The notes beneath the pieces were generated by a model that had not been told where the DNA came from, did not search any database, and saw only the letters and a program-made list of their open reading frames with translations. Below are positions 34,989 through 44,646 of a DNA stretch of 64,000 nucleotides, one piece after another. Location: the NCBI GenBank assembly GCA_002695005.1, contig NZNT01000026.1, positions 248,001 to 312,000 of the forward strand, read 5' to 3'. This stretch comes from Maritimibacter sp. (GTDB taxonomy: Bacteria > Pseudomonadota > Alphaproteobacteria > Rhodobacterales > Rhodobacteraceae). Position numbers and translations under genes: made by a program. Every line of letters starts with the position of its first letter. Position 1 is the stretch's first letter.

Positions 34989-37472
34989 TCAGCCGCATTT
35001 CGAGTGGCCGCAGGAGGCGCATGTCATGCAGCCTTCGATCATCTGAAGCGTGTATTGCCCGCAGGACGGACAGGCCGGGCCGGGGCGGGTGCCGAGGTTC
35101 ACGACATCCGCCGTCGGGTCGGACTTCAACCCCATGCCTTCACCGGCGAGGAAGCCTGTGGCGATCATGTGCTTTTCGATGGTGCCGCCGATGGCCGCGA
35201 GGATCGAGGGGATGTATTTGCCCTGCATCCACGCGCCGCCGCGCGGGTCGAACACGGCCTTGAGTTCTTCGACCACGAAGGTCACGTCGCCCCCGCGCCG
35301 GAACACCGCCGAGATCATGCGGGTGAGCGCCACGGTCCAGGCGAAATGCTCCATGTTCTTGGAGTTGATGAACACCTCGAAGGGCCGACGATGGCCGCCG
35401 ACCACGAGGTCGTTGATCGTGATGTAGATCGCGTGTTCGCTGTCGGGCCACTTGAGCTTGTAGGTCGAACCGTCCAGCTCCTGCGGCCGGTCGAGCGGCT
35501 CGGTGATGTAGACAACGTCGCCGTGGGGCTGACGCGGTTCGTCGTCGTTGGTGGCGATGACTTCGGGGGCGGGTTCGCTCCCCGCGAATTGTTCTAACGT
35601 TTTTCCAAAAGCGGCAGCGATCTTGAGCGCGTTTTCGGCACTTGTTGAAGCGCCATCTCGAGCAAGAAGCTTGTTAATGACGTCTCGAGAAACGCTTGAT
35701 TTCTTGGCGAGTGCAGCAACCGACATGCCGGTCGAAGCCATCTCCTGCTTCAATGCATCTCCAAACGGCCGAGAGACCACGTCCGGTGTGGTCACACTCA
35801 AAACCGACCCGGTAACATCGTTCGGGCGGTAGGTGGTGCAGCCTTTGCAGCCCGTCTCCCAGGCCTGCATGTAGACGTCCTTGAACCCCTCGAACGAGAT
35901 GTCCTCAGGGCAGTTGATCGTCTTGGAAATCGAGCTGTCGACCCACTTCTGTGCCGCCGCCTGCATCTTGACGTGATCGAGAGGGGCGAGCGTCTGGGCG
36001 TTCACGAAATACTCCGGCAGGTCCGCATCCCCGAACTTCTCGCGCCACATCTGCACGGCGTAATCGACCACCTCTTCCTCGGTGCGCGTGCCGTCCTTTT
36101 GCAGCACCTTGCGGGTGTAGGCATAAGCAAAGACCGGCTCGATCCCTGACGACACGTTGCCCGCGTAAAGGCTGATCGTCCCGGTGGGCGCGATGGACGT
36201 CAGGAGCGCGTTGCGGATGCCGTGTTCGCGGATGGCCGCGCGCACGTCGTCGTCCATGTGCTGAAGCGATCCAGAGGCGAGGAAGGCCTCGGCATCGAAC
36301 AGCGGGAATGGCCCCTTTTCCTTCGCGAGGTCCACGGAGGCGAGGTAGGCGGCCCGCGCGATGGCCTTCATCCAGCGTTCGGTCTGTTCGGCGGCCTCGT
36401 CCGATCCGTAGCGCAGCCCGAGCATGAGGAGCGCGTCGGCAAGGCCCGTGACCCCCAGCCCGATCCGGCGCTTGGCCCGCGCCTCGGCGGCCTGTTGCTC
36501 CAGCGGAAAGCGGGATTCGTCGACCACGTTGTCCATCATGCGCACGGCGGTCGCCACGAGATCGTCGAGCGCGGCGTAGTCGAGCGAAGCCCCATCCTCG
36601 AACGGCTGATCGACGAGGCGGGCGAGGTTGACCGACCCCAGCAGACAGGCACCATAGGGCGGCAGCGGCTGCTCGCCACAGGGGTTGGTGGCCGCGATCG
36701 TCTCGCAATACGCAAGGTTGTTCATCTGGTTGATGCGGTCGATGAAGATCACGCCCGGCTCGGCGTAATCGTATGTCGCCTGCATGATCTTGTTCCACAG
36801 CTCGCGGGCATCGACCGTGCGATACGTGGTGCCGTCGAACACGAGGTCCCACGGCGTGCCGTCCTTGACCGCCTGCATGAACGGGTCGGTCACCAGCACG
36901 GACATGTTGAACATGCGCAGGCGGGCGGCGTCGGATTTGGCGGTGATGAAATCCTCGATATCCGGGTGATCGCAGCGCATGGTGGCCATCATCGCGCCGC
37001 GACGGCTGCCCGCCGACATGATCGTGCGGCACATCGCGTCCCACACATCCATGAAGCTCAGTGGGCCGGAGGCATCGGCGGCCACGCCTTTGACCCCTGC
37101 CCCCTTGGGCCGGATCGTCGAGAAATCATAGCCGATCCCGCCGCCCTGCTGCATGGTCAGCGCGGCCTCCTTCAGCATGTCGAAGATGCCCGCCATGCTG
37201 TCGGGGATCGTGCCCATGACGAAGCAGTTGAACAACGTCACGTTGCGCGCCGTGCCCGCGCCCGCCGTGATCCGGCCTGCGGGCAGGAATTTGAAGTCCT
37301 CAAGTGCCGCGTAGAATTCGCCCTGCCGGTCCGGTTCGCTTTCGGACAGGGCCGTTGCGATCCGCGTCCAGGTATCCTCGATGGTCTTGTCGAGTGCTGT
37401 GCCGTCGGCCTCTTTCAGCCGGTATTTCATATCCCAGATCTGTTCGGCAATCGGGGCGGCAAAACGGGTCAT
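34989..37472 (-). CDS. nrdJ: B12-dependent (class II) ribonucleotide reductase with inserted HTH domain
   Basis: This 827-residue enzyme reduces ribonucleotides with adenosylcobalamin. Catalytic elements are present: 'VTLFNCFVMG', 'NPCGEQPLPPYGACLLGSVN', 'APTGTISLYAGN', and the end of the barrel 'CKGCTTYRPND' (542-552). The C-terminal TSCPD-like part ('HAIYITINDLVVGGHRRPFE') and a Cys-rich tail (CPSC, CMTC) follow. Between them, residues about 570-629 form a Cro/C1-type helix-turn-helix ('MSVAALAKKSSVSRDVINKL') where I expect only a flexible linker. That segment has about 51 percent GC by hand count, below its flanks. The ATG at 37472 has AAGGA 6-10 nt before it. Confidence 0.95.
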   Translation of the reverse strand: MTRFAAPIAEQIWDMKYRLKEADGTALDKTIEDTWTRIATALSESEPDRQGEFYAALEDFKFLPAGRITAGAGTARNVTLFNCFVMGTIPDSMAGIFDMLKEAALTMQQGGGIGYDFSTIRPKGAGVKGVAADASGPLSFMDVWDAMCRTIMSAGSRRGAMMATMRCDHPDIEDFITAKSDAARLRMFNMSVLVTDPFMQAVKDGTPWDLVFDGTTYRTVDARELWNKIMQATYDYAEPGVIFIDRINQMNNLAYCETIAATNPCGEQPLPPYGACLLGSVNLARLVDQPFEDGASLDYAALDDLVATAVRMMDNVVDESRFPLEQQAAEARAKRRIGLGVTGLADALLMLGLRYGSDEAAEQTERWMKAIARAAYLASVDLAKEKGPFPLFDAEAFLASGSLQHMDDDVRAAIREHGIRNALLTSIAPTGTISLYAGNVSSGIEPVFAYAYTRKVLQKDGTRTEEEVVDYAVQMWREKFGDADLPEYFVNAQTLAPLDHVKMQAAAQKWVDSSISKTINCPEDISFEGFKDVYMQAWETGCKGCTTYRPNDVTGSVLSVTTPDVVSRPFGDALKQEMASTGMSVAALAKKSSVSRDVINKLLARDGASTSAENALKIAAAFGKTLEQFAGSEPAPEVIATNDDEPRQPHGDVVYITEPLDRPQELDGSTYKLKWPDSEHAIYITINDLVVGGHRRPFEVFINSKNMEHFAWTVALTRMISAVFRRGGDVTFVVEELKAVFDPRGGAWMQGKYIPSILAAIGGTIEKHMIATGFLAGEGMGLKSDPTADVVNLGTRPGPACPSCGQYTLQMIEGCMTCASCGHSKCG

Positions 37473-37505
37473 GGCACGTCCTTGAAACATCGAGGTAGCT
37501 GGTTT

Positions 37506-37612
37506 TGGGGACGCGGACCGGACTTGAACCGGCAACCATCGGGGCATACTCTGGAGTCGTGACACACCATGAAGTTCGAATCCCCGGGCTCTTCCGTTTG
37601 AGCTACCGCGCC
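37506..37612 (-). tRNA. tRNA-like element with expanded anticodon loop, in the nrdJ leader
   Basis: The 107-nt minus-strand sequence folds into a 7-bp acceptor (GGCGCGG with CCGCGTC, one G-U), a D arm (GCTC/GAGC, loop with A14, G18G19 and A21), and a T arm with loop TTCAAGT, and it ends in CCA. The anticodon stem would be CGGGG/CCCCG enclosing 37 nt rather than 7. A loop ATTCGAA (anticodon UCG) could be read if about 30 nt were removed. It ends 33 nt before the nrdJ ATG. It may be a disrupted tRNA, a tRNA with an insertion, or a tRNA-mimicking regulatory leader. Confidence 0.5.
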
Positions 37613-37646
37613 AAACCCCGGTTGAATCGGCTTGCCGGGGAGGCCT

Positions 37647-37675
37647 AACATAACCCGAACATCTAGATGAGTCAC
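37647..37675 (-). promoter_or_regulatory. Candidate promoter of the tRNA-like element and nrdJ
   Basis: On the minus strand GTGACT and TATGTT are 17 nt apart, each with four of six bases of the sigma-70 consensus. Transcription would begin about 30 nt before the tRNA-like element. Confidence 0.4.
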
Positions 37676-37729
37676 GCAGGGGAACCCAAAGATATGGGGC
37701 GGTGACATATTTGATTTGGGGGTGGCCCG

Positions 37730-38158
37730 TTGAGCCATGTGAATCTCGTGAAACTCTGCGTGGGCGCGGAAGGGGTCGAAGACCTCACCGCGTGGCAGAA
37801 GATGCGCGCGGGCGGCGACCCGGATTACGAGCCGCGCCATGTCACCCGCATGTGGCCCAAGCGTGAGGACGAGTTACTGAACGGCGGGTCGCTCTACTGG
37901 GTGTTCAAGGGCGTCATCCTCGCCCGCCAGCGTGTCATGCGGCTGGACGAGGTGATCCGGGAGGACGGCATCCGCCGCTGCGGCCTCGTGCTCGACAGGG
38001 AGGTGGTCCGCACCAACCCGGCCCCGCGCCGCCCGTTCCAGGGCTGGCGCTACCTCGCCCCCGAGGACGCGCCGCGCGATCTGTCCAAAGGTCGGGAAGG
38101 TGACAGCGATCTGCCGCGAGAACTGGAAAACGCCCTCGCGGAGATCGGAATCCTGTAA
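37730..38158 (+). CDS. DUF1489 family protein
   Basis: This 142-residue protein has the DUF1489 elements 'VNLVKLCVGAEGVEDL', 'HVTRMWPKR', 'GSLYWVFKGVILARQ' and 'RPFQGWRYL'. The family is largely alphaproteobacterial and of unknown function. The likely start is the TTG at 37730, giving the family N-terminus MSHVNL; a GTG three codons on is an alternative. Confidence 0.88.
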   Translation: MSHVNLVKLCVGAEGVEDLTAWQKMRAGGDPDYEPRHVTRMWPKREDELLNGGSLYWVFKGVILARQRVMRLDEVIREDGIRRCGLVLDREVVRTNPAPRRPFQGWRYLAPEDAPRDLSKGREGDSDLPRELENALAEIGIL

Positions 38159-38181
38159 GTGGGGTCGGGCGCCCGGCGCGC

Positions 38182-38829
38182 TTAGACGCCGGTGCCGATG
38201 GGACAGCTCACGCCCGTCCCGCCCAGCCCGCAGTAGCCGTTCGGGTGCTTGTGCAGGTATTGCTGGTGATAATCCTCGGCCCAGTAGAACGGCCCGGCCA
38301 TCTCGATCTCGGTCGTGATCTTGCCATAGCCCGCCTTGGCAAGCTTTGGCTGGAACGCCTCGCGCGCCGCCTTGGCGGCTTCGAGCTGTTCCGGCGTGGT
38401 CGCGTAGATCGCTGAGCGATACTGCGTCCCCCGGTCGTTGCCCTGGCGCATCCCCTGGGTCGGGTCGTGACCTTCCCAGAACACCCGAAGTAGATCCTCG
38501 TAGCTGACCTGCTTGGGGTCATAGGCCACGCGCACCGCTTCGGCATGGCCGGTGCGGCCGGTGCAGACTTCCTCATACGTCGGGTTCGGCGTGTGGCCGC
38601 CCGCGTTGCCGACCATCGTCATCCAGACGCCCGGCACCTGCCAGAAAATTCGCTCGACGCCCCAGTAGCAGCCCATCGCGAAGATCGCGACCTCCATGCC
38701 CTCGGGCACGTCCATCGTCAGCGGGCGCTGGAACACGGCGTGTTCGTCGGCGGTCGGGATCGTCGTCTCACGGCCCGGAAGCGCGTCCTTGGCCGTGACC
38801 GTTTCGGGGTCTTTGAAGAATGAAAACAT
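38182..38829 (-). CDS. msrA: Peptide-methionine (S)-S-oxide reductase
   Basis: This 215-residue MsrA repairs oxidised methionine. The catalytic Cys is in '[14 protein letters not shown]', and '[12 protein letters not shown]' is the substrate loop. A C-terminal Cys in '[13 protein letters not shown]' is likely the resolving residue. The ATG has AGGAGG upstream. Confidence 0.96.
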   Translation of the reverse strand: MFSFFKDPETVTAKDALPGRETTIPTADEHAVFQRPLTMDVPEGMEVAIFAMGCYWGVERIFWQVPGVWMTMVGNAGGHTPNPTYEEVCTGRTGHAEAVRVAYDPKQVSYEDLLRVFWEGHDPTQGMRQGNDRGTQYRSAIYATTPEQLEAAKAAREAFQPKLAKAGYGKITTEIEMAGPFYWAEDYHQQYLHKHPNGYCGLGGTGVSCPIGTGV

Positions 38830-38862
38830 GCGGTCCTCCTTTGCACCCGATATAGGTGCGGA

Positions 38863-40098
38863 TCATTCGGCGGGCGAGACGGCGGTGCCGGACAACACGG
38901 TCTCGTGACCCTTTTCCGGGTGGCGCGGGATCAGCATGGCGAGCATGAGCGACGCCGCCGCCATGCCTGCCGCCAGTCCGAAGACCGCCCCCGGCGACTG
39001 CACCCAGAGATAGCCCAGAAGCGCCGGGAGGAACACCGCCGCGATGTGGTTGATCGTGAAGGCGACAGCAGCCGTGGGCGCGATGTCAGGCACATCGGCG
39101 ATCTTCTGGAAATAGGTCTTCATCGCGAAGGCCAATGAGAAGAACAGGTGGTCGATGACATAGAGCGCACCGGCCAGCACCACGCCCCAGCCGAAATAAT
39201 AGATCCCGCCATAGGCGAGGAACACGATGATCAGCCCGCCGTATTCGAAGATGAGCGCCCGCCTCTCGCCCCAGCGCATGACCGCCTTCCCCATCAGTGG
39301 GGCGAAGAGCATGTTGGCCACGAAGTTGATGATGAAGAGCGCAGTGACTTCGTGGACCTCGAAGCCGAAGCGCTCGACCATCATGAAGGCCGCGAAGACG
39401 ACGAAGATCTGGCGCCGCGCGCCCGACATGGCTTGCAGCGCGTAGTACAGCCAGTAGCGGCGGCGCAGCACGAAGGTCTTGAGCTGCGGCTCGGGGCTTT
39501 CGAACTGCGGATACAGCAGGAAGGCCGCGAGGGTGAGCGCCGTGGCCACGCCGCCGGCGGCCATGTAAACGAAGTTGTAGCTCAGGTCGAAGGCCTTCCA
39601 CGTCACCACGAGCAGCCCGTAGGACGTGAGAGACGCCGCCGACCCGATGGCGATCAGCCAGCCCAGCACCTGCGGCGCACGCGCCCTGTCGATCCACTGG
39701 AGCTGGAGCGACTGGTTCACCGTCTCGTAGTAGTGAAAGCCGATGGACGAGAGCATCGTGATCGTGAGGATGCCTCCCAGCGACGGAAACCACCCGGTCA
39801 GCGCGGTCGCCACACCCAGCATCACCAGCGCCACCAGGGCCAGCACCTGCTCGCGGATGAACATGATGAGCACGATCACCCCGATGGCGAGGAACCCCGG
39901 CACTTCGCGCACGGAATGGAGCCAGCCGATCTCGACCCCCGTAAAGCCCGCAGCCTCGATGACGAAATTGTTGAGCAGCGCGTTCCAGGTCGCGAAAGCG
40001 ATGGGCATTGCCGCCGCCATCAGCGCGAGCAGTGCAACCGGCTGACGCCAGAGCGGGAGGCGGCGCGCCTCATCGAGAGTGAGCTTGCGGAGCGGCAT
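38863..40098 (-). CDS. Major facilitator superfamily transporter
   Basis: This 411-residue protein has about 12 membrane helices and a cytoplasmic N-terminus. The substrate cannot be read from sequence, and no clear drug-efflux motif was seen. It lies 33 nt upstream of msrA in the same direction, so the two may be co-transcribed. Confidence 0.85.
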   Translation of the reverse strand: MPLRKLTLDEARRLPLWRQPVALLALMAAAMPIAFATWNALLNNFVIEAAGFTGVEIGWLHSVREVPGFLAIGVIVLIMFIREQVLALVALVMLGVATALTGWFPSLGGILTITMLSSIGFHYYETVNQSLQLQWIDRARAPQVLGWLIAIGSAASLTSYGLLVVTWKAFDLSYNFVYMAAGGVATALTLAAFLLYPQFESPEPQLKTFVLRRRYWLYYALQAMSGARRQIFVVFAAFMMVERFGFEVHEVTALFIINFVANMLFAPLMGKAVMRWGERRALIFEYGGLIIVFLAYGGIYYFGWGVVLAGALYVIDHLFFSLAFAMKTYFQKIADVPDIAPTAAVAFTINHIAAVFLPALLGYLWVQSPGAVFGLAAGMAAASLMLAMLIPRHPEKGHETVLSGTAVSPAE

Positions 40099-40281
40099 CC
40101 CCTCCCATACGCCGCCAAATTCGCCAAGGCGAGAGGCCTGAAGTGTTCACGGGCGCACAATAGCGCATCCGCACGCGTGGGGGCGCACAGTCACACATAT
40201 TCAGGAAATTAAATGCCTCTGATCCATGTCAAGGCGCGTCAGCTATTCGGCCCTTAGCAGGCAGGGAACGGAGGACGCGTC

Positions 40282-41346
40282 ATGGATATCGTACCGCTGC
40301 TGGACTGGATCGGGGAGGCCCGCGTGGGGGCCCTGTTCGGGCTTCTGACCGGGATCGTTTTCGGCGTGGCCGCCCAGCGTTCGCGCTTCTGCCTGCGGGC
40401 GGCGACGGTCGAGTTCGCACGTCGGCGCATGGGGGCTTCCGTCGCGGTCTGGCTCCTCACCTTTTCGACCGCGATGGCCTGGGTGCAGGCCGCATCCCTT
40501 TCGGGCCTGATGCGGCCCGAGGACGCGCGGATGATGGCGGTGACCGGGACGTGGTCGGGCGCGATCATCGGCGGGCTGATGTTCGGTGTGGGCATGGTTC
40601 TCGCGCGTGGCTGCTCGGGCCGCCTGCTCGTGCTGGCGGCTACGGGAAACCTGCGCTCGGTGGTCTCCGGCCTGATCTTTGCCGTGGTCGCGCAGATGTC
40701 GCTGCATGGCTGGCTCGCGCCGCTGCGTGACCGGCTGGCCCGGCTCTGGACCACGGAAGGCGGGTCGAACGTGAACCTGCTGCACGCGCTGCACCTGCCC
40801 GACTGGTTCGGCCTCGCGCTCGGCCTTGCGCTCGCGGTGCTCGCGCTGGTCGTGGCCCGGCGCAACCGGATCGGCGGCGCGCGGCTGGTCTTCGCCTCCG
40901 GCGTCGGCTTCGCGGTCGCGCTCGGCTGGGTGCTGACCGCGACGTTGAGCCAGGTCGCGTTCGACCCGGTCACGGTCACCTCGGCGACCTTCACCGGCCC
41001 CTCGGCCAACACGCTGATGTTCTTTCTCGAACCCAACCCCGTGCTCGAGTTCGACATCGGCCTCGTCCCCGGGGTCGTGATCGGGGCCTTCCTTGCAAGC
41101 TGGATCAAGGGGGAGTTCCGGTTCCAGGGTTTCGAGGACGAGCAGAACATGCGCCGGTCCTTCACGGGCGCCGCCCTCATGGGCTTCGGCGGGATGCTAG
41201 CGGGCGGCTGCGCGATCGGCGCAGGCGTGTCCGGCGGGTCGATCTTCGTGGCCACCGCATGGCTCGCCCTGTTTTCCATGTGGATCGGGGCGATGGCCAC
41301 GGACCTGCTCGTCGATCAGCGTGGGCCGATGGCGCAGCCCGCCTGA
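40282..41346 (+). CDS. YeeE/YedE family transporter (thiosulfate or sulfur uptake type)
   Basis: This 354-residue membrane protein has about nine hydrophobic segments and the family's conserved cysteines: 'VGMVLARGCSGRLLVLA' and 'GGMLAGGCAIGAGVSGGS'. In the thiosulfate transporter TsuA such cysteines line the path. No soxYZ or rhodanese gene adjoins it. GGAGG precedes the ATG at a slightly long distance. Confidence 0.9.
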   Translation: MDIVPLLDWIGEARVGALFGLLTGIVFGVAAQRSRFCLRAATVEFARRRMGASVAVWLLTFSTAMAWVQAASLSGLMRPEDARMMAVTGTWSGAIIGGLMFGVGMVLARGCSGRLLVLAATGNLRSVVSGLIFAVVAQMSLHGWLAPLRDRLARLWTTEGGSNVNLLHALHLPDWFGLALGLALAVLALVVARRNRIGGARLVFASGVGFAVALGWVLTATLSQVAFDPVTVTSATFTGPSANTLMFFLEPNPVLEFDIGLVPGVVIGAFLASWIKGEFRFQGFEDEQNMRRSFTGAALMGFGGMLAGGCAIGAGVSGGSIFVATAWLALFSMWIGAMATDLLVDQRGPMAQPA

Positions 41347-41382
41347 GGCGTTTCGACTTGCGCAGGGCGCAAGCCGACCAGG

Positions 41383-41523
41383 GCGGGGGCGCTGCCCCCG
41401 CACCCCCGAGGTATTTTGGACCGAAGAAGTGGGTTGGGTTCGGTCGAGACCGAGGGGCCCGCGCCCGCCGCGCGTGCCTGCCTCAGGCAGGGACGTGCAA
41501 GACCTGTGCGGGCGTCAGCCCGC
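41383..41523. repeat. Composite intergenic repeat, copy B (rearranged)
   Basis: The CTTCTTCGG...ATACCTCGG module with its GGGGGC/GCCCCC hairpin is on the minus strand (41383-41429). The GCAAGACCTG-GCGGGCG module is on the plus strand (41497-41523). The two modules are inverted relative to copies A and C. It lies between the YeeE and priA stops. Confidence 0.65.
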
Positions 41524-41542
41524 TCCGTCTGGAAGCGTGGGG

Positions 41543-43732
41543 TCAGTAGAAGCTCTGGGGGTCGATATCGACGGAGAGGCGGATGTCGCCCTTGAGATCG
41601 AACGGGGCGAGCCAAGCGCGCAGGGCGCTTTGCAGGGGCGCTGACTTGGGGGCTTTGACGAGCAGGCGCACGCGGTGGCGGCCGCGGATGCGGGCGATGG
41701 GTGCGGGGGCGGGGCCGAAGACCTGGCCGCCGATCTTGCGGATCGGGGCGTCGGCGCGGGCGAGCGCGGTGCCCAGGGACATCGCCGGGTCGATCTCGGG
41801 CGACGAGATCACGACGCCGGCAAGGCGACCATAGGGCGGCACGCCGGCCGCCTGCCGCTCGGACGCTTCCGATCTCCAGAACGACTCCTCGTCGCCCGAC
41901 AGGATAGCACGGATGACCGGGTGTTCAGGCTGAAACGTCTGGAGAAGGGCGAGCCCCGCTACGTCGCCGCGCCCCGCCCGGCCGGCCACCTGCCGGATGA
42001 GCTGGAACGTGCGTTCGGCCGCGCGCAGGTCCGAGCCTTGCAGGCCGAGATCCGCGTCGATTACGCCCACCAGCGTCAGTTTCGGGAAGTTGTGACCCTT
42101 GGCCACGATCTGCGTGCCGATGATGATGTCGGCCCCGCCCGCCGCGATCAGTTCGATCTGCGCCTTGAGCGCGCGGGCCGAGGCGAAGAGATCGGACGAC
42201 AGGACCGCCACGCGGGCGTCGGGGAAGACTTCCGCCACCTCTTCGGCCATGCGCTCCACCCCCGGCCCGACGGGCGCGAGCTTGTCGACCGCCTCACAGG
42301 TCGGGCAGGCCTCCGGCATCGGTTTGGACTCACCGCATTGGTGGCAGACGAGCCGTTTGAGGAAGCGGTGCTCGACCATCCGCGCGTCGCAGTGGTCGCA
42401 GCCGATCTGGTGACCGCAGGCGCGGCAGACCGTGACCGGGGCATAACCGCGCCGGTTGAGGAAGATGAGCGCCTGCTCCCCTTCCTCGATCCGGCCCCGG
42501 ACCGCCGTGGCCAGCGTGGGTGAGATCCAGCGGTTGCCGGGCAGGCTCTCGTTCCGCATGTCGATGGCCCGCATTTCGGGCAGGACCGCCTCGCCGAACC
42601 GGCTGGTCAGGTCGAGGCGCTTGTATTTCCCGGCTTCGGCGTTGGCCCATGTTTCGAGCGACGGTGTGGCCGAGGCGAGCACCACCTGCGCGCCGTTGAT
42701 CGAACCGCGCAGCACCGCCATGTCGCGGGCGGAGTAGAGCACCCCGTCCTCCTGCTTGTAGGAACTGTCGTGTTCCTCGTCGACGACGATGAGGCCGATG
42801 TCACGGAACGGCAGATACAGCGCCGAGCGCGCGCCGATCACCATCTGCGCCCCGCCCTCGGCCACCATGCGCCAGACGCGTCGCCGTTCGGTCATGGTGA
42901 CGCCCGAGTGCCATTCGGCGGGCTTTGCGCCGAAGCGCTCCTCGACCCGTTTCAGAAACTCCGAGGTCAGCGCGATTTCGGGCAGGAGGACGAGCGCCTG
43001 CCGCCCCTGCGACAGGCATTCCGCCACCGCCTCGAGATAAACCTCGGTCTTCCCCGACCCGGTGACGCCGCGCAGGAGCGTCGCGCCGAAGTCGCCGGAG
43101 CGCACGCCCGCCCGCAGCGCCTCGGATGCCGTTGCCTGATCGCCGGTAAGGTCCTTGCCTTTCGCCGTGTAATCGAGATGCGCGAACGGGAGGTCGCGGG
43201 GGCTTTCCTCCTCCTCCACCGCGCCTTGTTTCACGAGACCCTTCACCACAGACGAGGTGACGCCCGCCTCCTCCGCCAGTTCCTTGAGCGTGAAGGCGGA
43301 TTGGGCCTGCGATTCCAGCACCTCAAGCACCCGTTCGCGCGCCTCGGTCATCCGGTCCGGTTCGCGGTGGCCCAGACGGTAGATCTTCCGCATCGAGGGC
43401 GGGTTGGTCAGCCCCGGCGCGCGGGTGGCGAGGCGCAGCATGAAGCTCATCGGTGTAAGCGTGTAATCCCCGACGCGGGTGAGGAACTCGGCCATTTCGG
43501 CGCGCATCGGCGGCACGTCGAGCACGCGGACAAGGGCGCGCAGCTTGGAGGCGTCGAACCCCTGCTCGCCCGGACCCCAGACCACGCCCATCACGCGACG
43601 CGGGCCCAGCGGCGCCTCGACGAAAGCGCCTTCCCAGCAGCCGCCCTCGGGCGCGCGGTAGGTCAGGAGCCGGTCGAGCGGCTGGGTCGTGAGAACCGCG
43701 ACCCGCGCCCCTTCGTCAAAGAATTCAGCCAT
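41543..43732 (-). CDS. priA: Primosomal protein N' (replication restart helicase)
   Basis: This 729-residue helicase restarts stalled replication forks. Walker A is '[15 protein letters not shown]' and Walker B '[14 protein letters not shown]'. Two zinc-binding Cys clusters follow (CRACG, CDHCD, CHQCG, CPTCE). The ATG at 43732 gives the family N-terminus; the longer frame does not. Confidence 0.96.
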   Translation of the reverse strand: MAEFFDEGARVAVLTTQPLDRLLTYRAPEGGCWEGAFVEAPLGPRRVMGVVWGPGEQGFDASKLRALVRVLDVPPMRAEMAEFLTRVGDYTLTPMSFMLRLATRAPGLTNPPSMRKIYRLGHREPDRMTEARERVLEVLESQAQSAFTLKELAEEAGVTSSVVKGLVKQGAVEEEESPRDLPFAHLDYTAKGKDLTGDQATASEALRAGVRSGDFGATLLRGVTGSGKTEVYLEAVAECLSQGRQALVLLPEIALTSEFLKRVEERFGAKPAEWHSGVTMTERRRVWRMVAEGGAQMVIGARSALYLPFRDIGLIVVDEEHDSSYKQEDGVLYSARDMAVLRGSINGAQVVLASATPSLETWANAEAGKYKRLDLTSRFGEAVLPEMRAIDMRNESLPGNRWISPTLATAVRGRIEEGEQALIFLNRRGYAPVTVCRACGHQIGCDHCDARMVEHRFLKRLVCHQCGESKPMPEACPTCEAVDKLAPVGPGVERMAEEVAEVFPDARVAVLSSDLFASARALKAQIELIAAGGADIIIGTQIVAKGHNFPKLTLVGVIDADLGLQGSDLRAAERTFQLIRQVAGRAGRGDVAGLALLQTFQPEHPVIRAILSGDEESFWRSEASERQAAGVPPYGRLAGVVISSPEIDPAMSLGTALARADAPIRKIGGQVFGPAPAPIARIRGRHRVRLLVKAPKSAPLQSALRAWLAPFDLKGDIRLSVDIDPQSFY

Positions 43733-43845
43733 GCGCCACCTGCCCGGCATCCATGCGCGGGGGGAAAATCGGGGGCTTTCTGCGACGGGTGACCTCCTGT
43801 ATGACACCGCTAACACTTCCGACCATCCGAGCCAGGGACGCTGCC

Positions 43846-44499
43846 ATGAAATTCTTTGCCGATACCGCCGACGTCGATGCCATCCGGGACCTCAACGACC
43901 TGGGGCTTCTCGACGGGGTGACGACCAATCCGTCTCTCATCAAGAAATCGGGGCGCAACATCCTCGAGGTGACCAAGGAGATCTGCGAGATCGTCGATGG
44001 TCCCGTCTCTGCCGAAGTCACCGCCATCGAGGCCGACCAGATGATCGCGGAAGGCCGCAAGCTTGCCGAGATCGCCGGCAACATCGCCGTCAAGGTGCCG
44101 CTGACACTGGACGGCCTCAAGGCCTGCAAGGTTCTGTCGGGCGAGGGCAACATGGTGAACGTGACGCTGTGCTTTTCCGCCAACCAGGCGCTTCTCGCCG
44201 CCAAGGCGGGCGCGACCTTCATCTCGCCCTTCATCGGGCGACTGGACGACATCAACATGGACGGCATGGAACTGATCTCCGAGATCCGCACGATCTATGA
44301 CAACTACGGCTACGAGACGCAAATCCTCGCCGCCTCGATCCGGACCGTCAACCACATCAAGGACGCCGCGTTGATCGGTGCCGACGTGATTACCGCGCCG
44401 CCCGCCGTGATCAAGGCGATGGCCAACCATCCGCTGACCGACAAGGGGCTCGACGCGTTCCTCGCCGACATCAAATCCGGCGGCATCTCGATCCTCTGA
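43846..44499 (+). CDS. fsa: Fructose-6-phosphate aldolase / transaldolase-like (TalC)
   Basis: This 217-residue TIM barrel belongs to the short transaldolase family. The Schiff-base Lys is in '[14 protein letters not shown]', and 'SLIKKSGR' and '[12 protein letters not shown]' are conserved. Short members act either as transaldolases or as F6P aldolases, and sequence alone does not decide which. It is divergent from priA. Confidence 0.9.
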   Translation: MKFFADTADVDAIRDLNDLGLLDGVTTNPSLIKKSGRNILEVTKEICEIVDGPVSAEVTAIEADQMIAEGRKLAEIAGNIAVKVPLTLDGLKACKVLSGEGNMVNVTLCFSANQALLAAKAGATFISPFIGRLDDINMDGMELISEIRTIYDNYGYETQILAASIRTVNHIKDAALIGADVITAPPAVIKAMANHPLTDKGLDAFLADIKSGGISIL

Positions 44500-44508
44500 G
44501 ACCGCCAC

Positions 44509-44565
44509 TTCCGGGTCCGGATATGACTTTTGCGCCATACCGGACCCGGAATACCCCGATTTTTC
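44509..44565 (+). terminator. Intrinsic terminator after the aldolase gene
   Basis: A perfect 12-bp stem (TTCCGGGTCCGG with its complement), extended by TATG/CATA past one bulge, is followed by TTTTT about 10 nt on. Confidence 0.85.
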
Positions 44566-44646
44566 GCAAAAAAGTTGCAGAAATCCGATTCGCGACCTGC
44601 TAGACTCGCTGTCAAGAACACGAACAAGTGGCAGTAGGACAGGCGA

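Noticed and set aside
37473-37730. Cobalamin riboswitch before nrdJ
   Set aside because: Expected for a B12-dependent enzyme, but I found no B12 box-like GCCACTG in the leader; the space is taken by the tRNA-like element.
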